Numbered from the stretch's first letter, positions 34,155-45,840 are shown. The stretch is 64,000 nt of DNA from Aurelia coerulea (GCA_039566865.1 CM076957.1:12595896-12659895), one strand, 5' to 3'. Translations and numbers: made by a program. Notes: generated from the letters alone by a model not told the origin.

Positions 34155-34760
34155 CATAAATGATCTGATAATAATAATGGTAATGATGATAATAACGGGA
34201 TCAAATACAAATAAGCAAAACAAATTGTGAATTAAAAAAGTTGTTATTCTTCTTGATATGCAGTGCCCTTGATTAGATATGTCCCCATGTATTAAAAACA
34301 AACCTGGGAAGAATTTTCTGCAATATCTTTATTTTCCATCCGTACAATTATGTTTTCATAGGAATCGGTAAAATGGTCTAAAATGACTGAAAATTTGGTC
34401 TCCCTGTGCATTCTTTATTTTGTCTTATTTTAATTTGTAAACCAGTAAGGATTTAGAGCACATCTTCCTTGTTGTAGAGCTTGTATCATGATAAGTCTAG
34501 ACTATATTGGAAGGATGTGGATAAATATGATACCTTGATCTCGTTTGCTTATTGGTGCACCTGTAAAATGAAATCACAAGCATCAAAAACAAGATCTTTT
34601 TATAAGTTAAATATTCTAATTTTGTTTCAAAATATGTAGAAGTTCTCAGCAGAGTGTTTATATTGTTTGTAGACATTTTAATAATCAAATCCGATGTGGC
34701 TCGCTGTATTACCACCATCGCCTTAATAACTTCAAATCCGAGGTGACTGTCAGTAGTAGT
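34155..34760. other. No recognisable gene
   Basis: AT-rich spacer with a short imperfect GATAAT repeat near 34170. Nothing else that I can support. Confidence 0.5.
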
Positions 34761-34761
34761 A

Positions 34762-36194
34762 CCGGGTGAGTCAGAAAAAGAAAGAAAGAAGGTGACTGTC
34801 AACAGTAGTACCGCGTGAGTCAAAAAAAAGAATCCCCAATTGAAAGTTCACGGCTCCCTGGATGTCAAGACAATGATATCGGCAAATATATAGTTTAATG
34901 GTAGAAATGTTCAAATCTACTATAGAATTTACCTGACTGAAATCGATCACTCCATTTTGAAATTATGAGGGATTTTCTCGAGAAAGCTTCTTCAAAAATG
35001 CCCAAAATCATGAACACATTGCCCTAACATATCTGCCTTAAAATGGCCTTACAGCAATGACTTGTGGACGCTTTAGCACGTGCTATCCTCTTGGGAGGAT
35101 GAACAAGTCCTACCCCTGGTATCGATCACTGATCAGTGGTATCTATGACCTATTTAGGGGAAATTCCATTCTCCCAAGAGGACAAAATACATGAATTTAT
35201 GTGAGTGTAATCAATTTTAAGAAGGAAACTTTGTTCATTGTTTTCATTCGTTTTTGAAGGTTTTTGGAAGGGGCTTTCTGCAGAAAATCACCCATAGCCA
35301 AGGGAATGAATGGCCAATTTAAAACGGGTAAATTACTAAACCGAAGTTAATATATTGGCAATATGGCAAGACAGTTTTCAGTATTATTGCTTCGTTTATT
35401 TTCTTCATTTAATATTATTTATACACAAATTAGCCCTTCAGCAAATTAAAATATACAACATCTATTTACAATGATAAAACCTTATGAATAAAAACCTAGA
35501 GCCCTATAAAACTTAATCCTTGCTGTTCTTCCAGGGAGTTGTGTTTGGTTTGAGAGTCTAGCTCTTTAGATGCGTTTTAAGTTGTTTTTTAAAACGATCA
35601 AGTGTCGGTAACTCGCGAATTTGGACAGGTGTATCTTTCCATGACTTGAGAGCTGCGTAATGAAAGCCCTTTTTTGCAAATTCAGTCCTATATCTAGAGA
35701 TCTGGATATCCTTACAGTGCCTCGTATTGTAGGCCGAGTGAAAAGATCTTGGCTTGTATTTATCCCAGAGGTTTTCAGGGCATAGTCTGTTCATAATCTT
35801 GTAAGTCATGACATTCCTATCGTAACGGACGGAAAGGATTTTCTACGTTTAACCAGGATGCCGACCAGCCATCTTTTATTCTTGCGTTTGCAACTATCGA
35901 ATACACCCGGTCTTGAAGGCGTTGGAGAGCAGCTACTTTTGTTTTTGAAAGACTACCCCAGATAACATCGGCATAACGCAGGTGACTCTTGACTAACGCA
36001 TAATATACATTACACAATTGGGATTGTGGAACGACATTTTTCAACTTTTTCAAAGCTGCAAGACCTCCACTCAGTTTGCCTTTGGTGCGCTTAAACTGTT
36101 CATCCCAACTTAGTTTTTCATCAACTATCACTCGCTTTGATATTCATAGAGCAGTGGCCTTTCAAGAGGAGATTATTTTTTCTGACTCACTCGG
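34762..36194. mobile_element. TA-target MITE (CCGGGTGAGTCA ends) holding a LINE fragment
   Basis: Left end CCGGGTGAGTCAGAAAAAG after TA (34760-34761); right end in reverse CCGAGTGAGTCAGAAAAAA before TA (36195-36196). The left terminus is duplicated in tandem: GGTGACTGTC...CCGCGTGAGTCAAAAAA recurs about 52 bp on. A minus-strand LINE fragment (about 35390-36135) has inserted inside. A diverged relative of its left part lies at 58850-59190. Confidence 0.72.
35390..36131 (-). pseudogene. LINE RT C-terminal fragment inside the MITE
   Basis: IVDEKLSWDEQFKRTKGKLS, YYALVKSHLRYADVIWGSLS, a shift near 35815, MTYKIMNRLCPENLW, FHYAALKSWKDTPVQIREL, PTLDRFKKQLKTH, stop at 35558. A relative of the LINE copies at 21391 and 26442. 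It is 5'-truncated at about 36135. Confidence 0.82.
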
Positions 36195-36740
36195 TATATG
36201 CTGCTGAAAATTGACACAAATTTTCTTTCAAATCAGAAGAACATCAAACCACTACGGAAGAGGTGCAATTCATAAAGTGCATAGTTGATAAGCATTTTCA
36301 AAGCACATTAAGTCGGTCAGCGATCCATAATTCAAGATTTGCATGATACTAAAATGTAAATATTTATCAACATATCGTATGGTCTTTAAATCAACTGGCA
36401 CATAATCAAGCATTTCCGTAGGACAATTTTTTTGACAGCATTATTCTGGTGTTTATTCAGTCTGCAAAAATTTGCTAGTTTGATATCAGATTGCCATTAT
36501 TTCAATGATTGCAATAATCAAGCACTGGATGATACCATCCATTCAGATTTGCTATCATATGCTTCAATTCAAAACATTACCTTTAGCGAGAATGGCTGCC
36601 AACAGCAAGAAAGCAATGTGTCTCAGTTCCATCGTTGACTATAGGATAGCTTTGGAGAAAAGAATTCATAATTAGTTCTGTTTAACTGGTTGAGTAAGGG
36701 GAATATTCCAATTGGTATGTTAAAGGCAACGAGGGAAATA
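36195..36740. other. No clear gene; grades into LINE
   Basis: Only short ORFs. RT-like reading starts at about 36745. Confidence 0.4.
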
Positions 36741-36959
36741 GTTTGCTCCTCCTAACAGATGGTATCAACTCTGCAATCTACGATTGTAAGTTTCCAGATG
36801 AACTGAAGGAAGCTGATCTCAGCCCTGTTCAAAAATGATGATTCAGATTATAAGATAATTTCATGCAATAAATTTCTTATCTGCAGCCTCTAAAGTCTAT
36901 CAGAAAATTATAAAAGACCAAATATGCCCAGACTTTCAAGACAAACTCTCCAAAATCTT

Positions 36960-37733
36960 GTTTCATTTCATTTCATTTTATAATATTTATACAGGGTAAG
37001 TATTCAACGTATAGTACAAAAATTGATTTACAAACTGCCCTGTTAAAAGAAAGAAAAAAGCAACTCACAATATCAATATAAAAACTAATATATAAGTATT
37101 AAAAGTCAAAAGGAAAAGTGTGATACAGGATCTGGCATTTTTCAATGACGATGTGAATTGTGTGAAAGTACTGGCCATCTTATTTTCTCTTTTTAGTTTG
37201 TTCCAAAGTTTGACCCCTCTATATGAGAAGCATATGTGGCCACATGTGGTTTTTAGTAATGGTACATAAAGGTCAGTGCTGGTATTACGAAGCTGTCTAG
37301 TGCTGGTTTCTGTTTCTGATAACCTTTGGAACAGTCCTGTAAGATAATCCGGCGCTTCATGGTTTATAGACCAATAGACCATTGTCAAGGTTTCTGTTTC
37401 AATGAGATCGTTGACCGTTTGTCACCCTAATTGCCTGATGATAGGTGCTGCAGAAGATCTGTAGGGGCTGTTTGTCACGATCCTAGCTGCACGATTTTGG
37501 AGCTTCTGAAGCTTGTTTAGTGCTGTGTTGCCACAAACACCCCAGACAGGGCAACAGAAAGGGAAGTAAGGCTCAACCATACTTCTGTACATTGTCTGCA
37601 ATATGCTTAAAGGGCGATACTGTTTTGCATGGCGAATCATAACTAATGCCCTTGATATCTTTTTTATCATTTCGGCTATGTGAACATCCCAACTTAGAAA
37701 TTGGTCCACATGTACCCCAAGTATTTTGTGTGG
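36960..37733 (-). pseudogene. LINE RT C-terminal fragment, inserted in the plus-strand LINE
   Basis: On the minus strand: VDQFLSWDVHIAEMIKKISR, MYRSMVEPYFPFCCPVWGVC, LQKLQNRAARIVTNSPY, a stop, TVNDLIETETLTMVYWSINH, CFSYRGVKLWNKLK, stop near 37065. The (TGAAA)n 3' tail (36960-36980) is at the left edge. It is a different subfamily from its host LINE. Removing it rejoins SKIL and CGYRVW. Confidence 0.82.
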
Positions 37734-38140
37734 TTACAGAGTGTGGTATAGTACGCAACATGCTTTGATAAGGTTGATAGAAGAAGGGAGGAAATGTAAT
37801 GACGCACCAGGCTTAGTAGGAACGATTCTAATATATTTATCCAAGGCGTACGACTGTCTGCCCCATGACCTACTTATCACAAAATTGGAGGCGTATGGAT
37901 TCGATTTCAATAGCCTTTGCCTAACGTATAACTATCTGGATTGCCACCATCAAAGGTAAAGTTTGGTTCACATAGAAGTAACTCAAAAAGAATAAAGATT
38001 GGAGTACCACAGGGATTTGTCCTACGTCTTTTGTTCTTTAACATACAGTATTCATCAATGCTCTATGTCTCATGAGACTAGACTCTGAGATCTGTAATTT
38101 CACAGGTGATAACACCATATACTCATATGGACTAGACCTA

Positions 38141-38925
38141 CAGGGTGTCTAAAACAAAGTATCCCCTTTTGACTGAAGATAGGAACCAAACAATAAAATA
38201 ACATTGCTCCCCGACTTCACAGCTAAATTCATCAATCTTCAACTTAGATGCACATACCTTGCATTTAGAAATCGTCCACCAAACACCGGAGATACAAGTT
38301 CGCGAAGTCAAAATTTACAGTGCACCGAAAAACAGGGGTTTTGAAAAAGGCCTAGTCATGATTTGTATCGTGGACATTTTCCAAAGTACCTGTAGACTTT
38401 AAGTTTCCGTTTTTGCTTTTGAAAATAATGAAAGATGCATGGACATGTTGCTGATTAAAAAAATATAGTAAACATGTGGTAAGAGTTATAAAGTCATGCC
38501 ACATCTCCAAAAGAAGCGTGCATGTGCTCCTTTTCCGATTCTTTGATACAAAACACTTGGGATTAAATGTAATGCAAGGATCGATTCTTTAAAGGATTAT
38601 TCACTTCAAGAACAATTGAACTAATTCAAGGCATAAATCTTTTCAAAAATAAAAAGTAAAGGTCAAGGTTGAAAAATCGTTTGCAAAATGCCTGTGTTGT
38701 GTCAAATGGCTAGGCCATTTCTGAAAACCTCTGGTTTCAGGTGCACTCAAAATAGTGACCTTGTGAACTCGTATCTCCGGTGTTTGGTGGTCGATTTCAA
38801 AATGCAAGGTATGTGCATTTAAGTTGCAGACTAACAAATGTAGCTATGAATTCAAAAAGTCCCGAAATGTTATTGTTTTGTTCTCTTGTTCAGTCAAAAG
38901 GGGGTACATTTTTTGAGACACCCGG
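38141..38925. mobile_element. TA-target MITE (CAGGGTGTCT / CCGGGTGTCT ends)
   Basis: 785 bp between TA dinucleotides (38139-38140, 38926-38927) within a LINE. Ends begin C(A/C)GGGTGTCTAAAA or CCGGGTGTCTCAAAAAA followed by CCCCTTTTGACTGA-like sequence, inverted. A half copy of the right end occurs at 57200-57413. Confidence 0.8.
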
Positions 38926-39779
38926 TAAAAGAAATTTTGCCAATTTGGAAAATGATCTCAGTAGATTGTTGGAATGGTTCCCAAACAATGGAATGGTTGC
39001 AAACCCAAACAAATTCCAGCTAATGTTCCTTGGCTTGAAAGAGCAGAGAGGATTGGCACTTAACATCAACGAGAACAAATTATCTACAACAGATCATGTT
39101 AAATTGCTAGGGATTGAAATTGACAACAAATCAAAGTTTACCAAACACATTAAAACGTTATGTTCAAAAGTCAACGAGAAAATCAGTGCCTTTTCTAGGT
39201 TTAATAAGTATATTTCTAGAGAGCAGGCCTTCAAAATTTTCAATGCGGCTATCATATCGCACTTCAGTTATTGCTTTTTGATCTGGCTATTCTGCAACAA
39301 AGGTGCGCACAAAGAGAGATTGTTCATACACTCGAAAGTGCTCTCTGGATCCTCTATAAAAAGTACGAATGTCCTTTTGAAACATTGCTCACTCGAAGTG
39401 GCAGCTTTTGTATACATGTTAGACGCTTGAAGAAATCAATGACACAAACTTAAAGTCCATGAACCATCTTAACCCATCGTTTGCTTGGGAATTTCCTGAA
39501 AAGAACCAAGTAACGTATAATCCAAGGATACAAAATCTTTCAAACTGCCCTAAATAAAGGCACAGGACTTGGGAAAAAACCGCTGTCCTTTAGAGGGAGT
39601 TTCCTCTGGAAGACCCTAGATGATAGTGTTAAACATGAGCCATCACTCTGACTAAGTATGTTCTTAACTATTATTGTAAATACTAACTTTGAAGATGGAT
39701 TATTTGAAATGAAATGAGATGAAATGTATTGAGAAAAATTGAAATAAAATTTGAGATAACAATTGAAACAACAATAAAT

Positions 39780-40490
39780 TGAAATAACACTTGAGATCAA
39801 AACAAAGTGAGACATTCAACGTCATGTATCGAGGCTCCAATATATGCAATGCCACCCACAACAAGTATCTTGGCATCGAAATAGACAGCTCATCAAGTCT
39901 TTGAGGTTGAGGAATGTTCGCGCATCAGGCAGATTTCGGTTGCTGGCAAAACTCAGGGATTATCTGCATGTGACTTCTGCAAAGACTATATATCGCTTAA
40001 TGATTCTGCCTACATTCTCTTACTGCGCAATTTCGCAGCTGAAGTTAATCACCACCTAGTCTAAAAGATTCGCATCGTTCATGATCGCTTCTTCAAAATA
40101 GTACAAGGAAATTTGTCAGCTGAATCAGACATTCTATCTGTTGTGAATGCAAATAACATTTGAGCATGTAAACTCGTCTGCAAGTGTAAAGACAGGGAAG
40201 CATGTGATATTTTTCAAGGGTACTTAAAAGTTGAAGAGCACGAAACGAAGACAAGAAATAATCAAAGTTTGCTAAAACTCCCCAAAATTAAGACTGAATA
40301 TGCTCGCAAGTCTTTTCGCGTCATGGGTGCTAAAGTTTATAATGAACTGCCCTATTGACATCAGAAAAACAGAATCTTTCAACGAATACAATAAGCTTCT
40401 CAAGAAACATTTTAGCTCAACTGTGTTAAATTGTTATATAATACATTTCATCACCGTTGTAAATTGCTGATAATCAATATTAATGTAAGT
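39780..40490 (+). pseudogene. LINE RT C-terminal fragment
   Basis: NKYLGIEIDSS, LRNVRASGRFRLLAKLRDYL, TIYRLMILPTFSYCA, then in other frames ETKTRNNQSLLKLPKIKTEY, YNELPIDIRKTESF. Several stops. It ends near the MITE at 40509. Confidence 0.68.
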
Positions 40491-40508
40491 TTTTTGGGGA
40501 TTTTTATA

Positions 40509-41308
40509 CTGGGTGACCCAGAAAAAAGTGAACCAACGCAATCTGCTTCAGAAAAGTAAGTACGTGGCTGATTGAAAAACTTCAAACTTTGTTCTGTCGC
40601 TAAAAGACTGGCCTACATGATGAGTATTTTTTTCAATTTTTTCGGCACTATACATTTCTCAAATGAAAGATTTTGAGAAAACGGGTAAGCTTGAAATCCA
40701 CAAAAAGTCATCAAAAACAGGGGATCGATTAAAAACCATTTCAGATCTTCAAAACAATGAGCAAGGTGTTTCATTTCAGCCTGGGAATAGGCAACTCAGT
40801 TAAAAATGTCCAGATCAAGTTTATGGTCCCTTGGTACCTAAACATTTGGAGCTGAACATAAATGTTCTTTGTAAACTTGTGGAATTTCAAAGGAATGCAA
40901 TTTCCACGCAAATCGAAATGTTCAAGAATTGCTCACAGAAAAGCAGGAGTATCCTTGTCCCATAAGACAAGAATATTTACGTATCTAGGGACTACAAACT
41001 TGCTCTGACGACATTCGACTGAGTTGCCTATTCTCAGGCTGAAATGAAACACGCTCCTCGTTGTTTTGAAGATCTGAAAAGGCTACAAATTGATCCCCTG
41101 TTTTTGACGACTTTTTGAAGATTTCAAGCATGCCCTTTTTCTCAAAATCCTTAATTCGGGAAATTTACCATGTCGAAAAAAATTGCAAAAAATACTCATA
41201 ATGTAGGCTAGACTTTTAGCGACAGAACAACGTTTGAAGTATATTAATCAGCCACTTACTTTTCTTTCAATAACAGATTGCGTTGGGTCACTTTTTTGGG
41301 TCACCCGG
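40509..41308. mobile_element. TA-target fold-back MITE (CTGGGTGACC / CCGGGTGACC ends)
   Basis: 800 bp. Left TA at 40507-40508; right flank is TTA, so the duplication is imperfect by one base. The ends CTGGGTGACCCAGAAAAAAG and, reversed, CCGGGTGACCCAAAAAAG stay inverted for over 100 bp, including TTCTGTCGCTAAAAG. Confidence 0.75.
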
Positions 41309-41578
41309 TTACCGATATTAGGCTTGATTTTTATTGTTTTTCTTTTTCCATTTAATTTAATCAGGACACACGTTGATAACAGCACTAAGTGTTGACGTGT
41401 AAAATTCCTGTGTAAAGATTTGGATTATTATTATTCGGGTCAAAATTGTTTCTGTTATTGTTTTCTTGTGTCCACTATTCTGCTGGTAAATGCCTAGGCA
41501 GATTTCTTGGTGTTGCTATTGTTGAATTTACTAAATTTTTTGCATTTGTCTAAAATAGTATATTTCTTTTTCATGGTT
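41309..41578. other. LINE-tail-like spacer
   Basis: No ORF. Contains GTTGATAACAGCACTAAGTG and a short (ATT)n at 41424-41436, which resembles a LINE 3' end, perhaps of the 39780 fragment. Confidence 0.35.
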
Positions 41579-42480
41579 TTATTTCCTTGCATTAAATGTT
41601 TCAACAATCTCAATGTTTTGGCTGAGTACCCATTTCTGAAATTTTTCGATAACTAATTTTGCCTCCTTCTCTCCATCGCACAATCTCTTGAATTGGCTTT
41701 CCAGTTGCTTGCTGTAACAGCCTAGGAAGTCAAAAACAACATTGACTTGGTCTATTTCGTATCCATGATTTAACCATTCCAGTGACTTTCTCATCTCGGA
41801 ATACTTGTCCTGTTTTTCTTCTTCTCTTTTGCAATACATCTAGGTGCACAGATGGTTCCCTCTACCTAACTGATCTTGATCCTTTGTCAATTATAAGCAT
41901 ATCAGGCTTGATAGCATTGTTACTTGGTCTTGGTCTAAATGCGTCGGTATGTCCCACATAATCTTAGCACGGTTCTTGATCGTTCTCAGTTTTGAATAAT
42001 ACCAAGACATTTATTTCATGATTCCCAACCTCAGGGCTAAATTGCACGATTCTTCCTTTCTTAAAATGTGTGGACCCCAAATATTGAACTTTTGTCCATG
42101 TTGTAATTCACAGACCCCAAATATTGATTTCACGTAAAATTTCGAACCCCAAATATTTGCACGGACTCCCCCGTATTGAAAGTCAATGAGTACCCCCCCC
42201 CCTCTGGGGCACTGTCATTTTCGATGCTTCCAAGAGGTAATGCTTGCTTGTACCATGGAATTCCATAATTGCTTCTTTCACGAAATTTGCTCGTATTAGA
42301 TGATACACAGGTCTTGACATTTTATCGTGTCTTGCCTTGTAGAATGCTTGTGCTATTGCTGCGCAAGAGCTCAGCAAATGAACAACTTGTTTACATATGC
42401 TGCATGTCGTATTTGCTGTTTCCATCTTTAATTTATACCTTGAATATGCTTTGGTAGGCAGTAACTGCACAATTTTAGGG
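41579..42480 (-). pseudogene. C-terminal part of a restriction-like-endonuclease LINE
   Basis: Read downwards: ANTTCSICKQVVHLLSSC (a CxxC...H...C knuckle), HDKMSRPVYHLI, YGIPWYKQ, then about 190 bp of foreign-looking sequence (42000-42190), AKIMWDIPTHLD, AIKPDMLIIDKG (the PD...D-K part), and FLGCYSKQLESQ ... KWVLSQNIEIV with stop at 41579. This order fits non-LTR elements with a PD-(D/E)XK endonuclease after RT. Several shifts; a fossil. Confidence 0.6.
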
Positions 42481-43000
42481 ATACCATAAATCCAATGTGC
42501 CCTACGAACGATGGTATTGAGGATACGGAACACTTTTTGTTGCTTTGCCCTTCCATTGTAGTACCACGCAGAGATCTTCTCGCTGGAGTTTTTGCTTTGC
42601 TGCGACCATATGGATATACCAATGTCCAAAATAATGTTCTACTGCAGATTTTATTGTTTGGTGATAAAAATTTCCCCAACGAACTTAGCAAAACTATACT
42701 CCTTCTGAATCTAAAATTTATCCACAAATCTGGTTGATTCGGTTAGAAAATTCCAAAGAACTCCGTTATAAGTCACCTTCACCACAGCCACAATGTTACA
42801 TGTCCCATTTTAGTTTATTTTGTTTTTGTTCTTGTTTTCCTTTGGTTAAGTCGTGTATTTTTAAATGTCTATCTCAAATTAGATGCCATGCAATATTTGC
42901 GATAATGCCTTATTTACCTATCCAAACAATTTCTCTTTGTATCTGCAATACAGTGTAGTATTTTCCAAGTATATTCCCATTATTGTTTAGTGACTTGTAT
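42481..43000 (+). pseudogene. CR1/jockey-like LINE 3' end
   Basis: PMCPTNDGIEDTEHFLLLCP, RRDLLAGVFALLRPYGY, LLQILLFGDKNFPN, with a stop at 42737. Same family as 1131-2963. 5'-truncated exactly at the Cys/His motif and joined there to the opposite-strand LINE. Confidence 0.82.
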
Positions 43001-43330
43001 TCAGGTTCCGCAATTTAACTCGAATTCGTGACTTTAACGTCAGTTTTTGGAAAATATTTGATCTGCAAAGATCCTTCTCAACAAAGGTGACCATTTAATT
43101 TTTGTGAATATTTCTTTTTGAGAAATTTTTTGGTTTGTTTCGTTTTGGCATGCGAAGAACTCCTTGCAGTTGTAAAATAAATCATGTTTTCGGGTTCGAC
43201 CAGCCGACCAGCATCAATATTTGGATAAACTGAACCAAAAAGACATAACGTCATAACAACGTTAAAAAGTTTGCCCTCAGTTACAATATCTTTGGGATAT
43301 CTTTAAACCTCCAACTGTATAAATGAAGTT
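43001..43330. other. No recognisable gene
   Basis: AT-rich sequence; nothing supported. Confidence 0.5.
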
Positions 43331-43340
43331 TGGATGCAAA

Positions 43341-43401
43341 AAAGACAAGATATTTAGCACACTGAGGCCCTTCTGACTTGTGTCTTCATCAGAGTGTGAC
43401 T
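43341..43401 (-). ncRNA. Hammerhead-like motif in a diverged PLE end
   Basis: Minus strand: CACACT, CTGATGA, a segment holding GAC-ACAA-GTC as a short stem II, GAAG, GGCCTC, AGTGTG. It is a relative of the PLE A motif, with a better stem II and a G replacing the last core A. Flanks are PLE-like only for about 60 bp. Confidence 0.55.
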
Positions 43402-43446
43402 TACAAAACTAAAATGATGCCTCCAAAAAAACCTCCAAAATAGATC

Positions 43447-43795
43447 ACTTTACGAGGGCACGCCAAAAATAAGGGCACAAGGGCACGAGGGCACACCAAC
43501 ATGGAAGGCACCAAGGCACGCCAAAAATATTGGTACGAGGGCACGAGGGCACACTAACATCGATGGCACGAGGGCACACCAAAAATATGGACACGTGAGC
43601 ACGAGGGCACACCAACATTGATGGCACGAGGGCACGCCAAAAACATGGGCACGAGGGCACGAGAGCACGAGGGCACGAGGGCACGAGGGCACACCAACAT
43701 GGAAGGCGCCAGGGCACGCCAATAATTTGGGCACGCGGGCACGAGGGCACACCAACATGGAAGGCACCAGGGCACGTAGGGCACGTGGGGCACGC
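43447..43795. repeat. GGGCACGAGGGCAC minisatellite
   Basis: Five units of about 57-78 bp plus a partial one, each with GGGCACGAGGGCACACCAAC, a variable GATGG/GGAAGG stretch and CACGCCAAAAATATGG. The core GAGGGCAC is itself repeated. All minus frames stay open across it (Pro/Cys/Val/Ala-rich), which is a property of the repeat, not evidence of protein. Confidence 0.9.
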
Positions 43796-43799
43796 GATT

Positions 43800-44110
43800 T
43801 AGCAGACTCAACATTGCGGGTGAAAACATTTCCAAATACCTATCGATTCACCTGGTACTTTTGGTTTTTGTCTTTGACTAAAGTTTCTTATGAAAATATT
43901 TAGTTTTCCTTAAGCGTCCGATTACCACCGCCGGCACCCTACTTGGCCTAAGTAAATTTTATCGGAAAAGTTAATGCTAATGAGTTATTCCTTATTTCAT
44001 AGTTTAAAATATAGAAACCAGTTATTTTACATTTAGTGACCGTCTTCTGTAAAATGGTTGTCGGAAAACACAGCGATAAAATTGCGATATCTTCATTCCA
44101 TCGCCCTGTC
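43800..44110. other. No recognisable gene
   Basis: A short ORF begins at 44036 but runs through the MITE below. Confidence 0.4.
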
Positions 44111-44119
44111 CCGATCACG

Positions 44120-44216
44120 CTAGCCTGCGTGCAGACTCTACTGATTTCCTTTCATTTCAGAGAGTTTCTCCAGAACCTCTCTGAAAAGAAGTCAGTAGAG
44201 TCTGCACGCAGGCTAG
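44120..44216. mobile_element. 97-bp fold-back MITE with 6-bp duplication
   Basis: Flanked by ATCACG on both sides (44114-44119, 44217-44222). 25-bp terminal inverted repeat starting CTAGCCTGCGTGCAGACTC, then an inner stem TTTCAGAGAG/CTCTCTGAAA, so nearly the whole element folds. I recall similar CTAGCCTGCG ends in coral genomes. Confidence 0.85.
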
Positions 44217-44785
44217 ATCACGCAGGCTCGCGCATGAATTTCGGACAGTACCACCGCAGAGGGCTCAAGAACGCGCAGTTTCCAATTGAAATGGATGCCA
44301 TACACATAACAAAAGATATTTATCTCATGTTATCGTGTGATAAATAACATTTTGCCTCTTTATGCGTTTAATGACACCATAAGCAATTTACAATTAAAAT
44401 CTACAGTCTATTACAAGATAACTGGCAGCACTATAGCATAGCCTCCTTCCCATACTTCAATGCCCCCTGGCATTAATTCAAACCCTACCTCACGCGCGTC
44501 CAAATTCAACGAAACCCCCTGGTGAGGTTTCTTTGTTTATTTCACCTTCCACCCCGTCTCTTCATTGAGAGAGAATTCCAGAATTCGAAGCCAAACCTCG
44601 TGATCGGAAGAGGGCGATCTGTAGCCTATCTGACTTAACTTAACCCCCGGCTGGGAAGCAGAAGATATTAAGATCAAAATTTTTTTGTAAATATTCACTT
44701 AGAGAGGTGGAGTAAAGTTTGAATTGTTTTGACTGCGGTTCTAGTAAACAGTAGCAGAGAAGCAAGAGAAAATATAATTGCTGCA

Positions 44786-44836
44786 AGGAAACACGAAGTG
44801 AAAAATGGCGACTACTTGTGATTCCATCATAGGTAG
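44786..44836 (+). other. Possible host first coding exon (tentative)
   Basis: AAAATGGCGACTACTTG gives MATTCDSIIG followed by G|GTAGGC. Start context is good and the donor is acceptable, but no downstream exon is certain; a LINE fragment follows in the presumed intron. Confidence 0.2.
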
Positions 44837-45002
44837 GCCTCTTTCATCTTCCCATATCGATGGATTCGCACGCCAGAAAAAAGTAAACTACGTCTCAACT
44901 TGAAGCTCATGGCGTCAGCAAAGTATTTTTTGCGCGTTTCTTTGATTATAGGACCCATTCCTCTTGTAAAAAAAACATCCTGAGATTGCACACCAAAGCG
45001 CT

Positions 45003-45450
45003 CACAGGAGCCAGTGATCGGAACAGGGTGATGGGGCTCTATCCAGTTTAGTTTCGGCAAGAATAATAACGTCAACATAATCTGCTATCAACTCAGAAAA
45101 GCCAGCAAATTTGTTCCGTACCGAATTAATGTTTACATATGCAATGATGGGGTTTCTTATATTTTTAGCTTGAAGACGTTTTAATTTGTCGAACGTCTCT
45201 TGCCTGTCATCAAGAGTTATACATCCATTTGTGATATTCATCTGGCTGTCACTATTGGCTTCAAAAGTATTCGTCATAGGTGGGGAATCAGACAATCAAT
45301 CCTTATTTAAAAAGTTAATGAAGTTATTGGCTAAAATGGAGTCACCTCGTTTGTTCAGATGCAGACGCTTTGTAGGAAAACATGAAAAATCGATGAATTC
45401 TGCCAAACAGTCAGTGTATCCAGCTATTTAGACTTGAATAGGATGAGAAT
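45003..45450 (-). pseudogene. LINE fragment: esterase end joined to endonuclease start
   Basis: The minus strand reads HLNKRGDSILANNFINFLNK (esterase C-terminal block), an in-frame TGA, a short linker, then NPIIAYVNINSVRNKFAGFS and VDVIILAETKLD (start of the APE endonuclease). Same order and spacing as in the LINE at 4060-8043. It ends near 45003. Confidence 0.75.
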
Positions 45451-45689
45451 GATAGATTATTAGTTTAGGTATCGATCTGCAATAAGAAACCCGAAATTTA
45501 CATCTTCTCGTGGCCAAACGGTGAGTGAGTTTATTCTACATGGAAACGAGGCTGCATCTTTTCGTGTTGCCTTTTCTGCTCCAGGCGTTACTTCCATTGT
45601 AACTCCTCTTCTAGCGCTAGTGGTTAAAGGCATTTGAAATACACTAATGCAGTTAAGAATTGTTATTAGCTCATTTACCTGCAATGGCA

Positions 45690-45840
45690 ACATTCAAAAT
45701 TGCTGACAGACACAGATCACAGTCATCTAAATGTGACCCTTTTAAACATGGCGAGATGTGCCCTCAGTGTCTCCTTCGGTGCTGTCCTTCAGAGCAATCG
45801 ACAATCAAGTCAGACGATAAAGGTCGAAATTGCAAGGTGA
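45690..45840 (+). other. Cysteine-rich exon-like ORF (tentative)
   Basis: SSKCDPFKHGEMCPQCLLRC CPSEQSTIKSDDKGRNCK, with AG at about 45706 and GTGATT after AAG near 45838. It could be a host exon; no family is recognised and the acceptor is weak. Confidence 0.2.

Larger units (their letters stand above)
36745..39735 (+). pseudogene. LINE RT split by an inserted LINE and a MITE
   Basis: Plus-strand reading in pieces: LLLTDGINSAIYDCKFPDEL (36750), QDKLSKIL then the inserted minus LINE (36960-37733), then CGYRVWYSTQHALIRLIEEG (37736), YLSKAYDCLPHDLLITKLEA, GDNTIY near 38107, then the MITE (38141-38925), then NLENDLSRLLEWFPNNGMVA, KLLGIEIDNKSKFTKHIKTL and HFSYCFLIW, ending near 39430 with a further out-of-frame C terminus. 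A (GAAAT)n-like tail at 39708-39735 ends it. The active site reads GDN for ADD. Multiple stops. Confidence 0.8.

Noticed and set aside
42000..42190. Possible hAT insertion ending GGGGCACTG in the restriction-type LINE
   Set aside because: The right end looks right but I could not find a matching left end or target duplication.
43445..43835. Three overlapping Pro/Cys/Val-rich ORFs on the minus strand
   Set aside because: All come from the minisatellite; no start context or family match.
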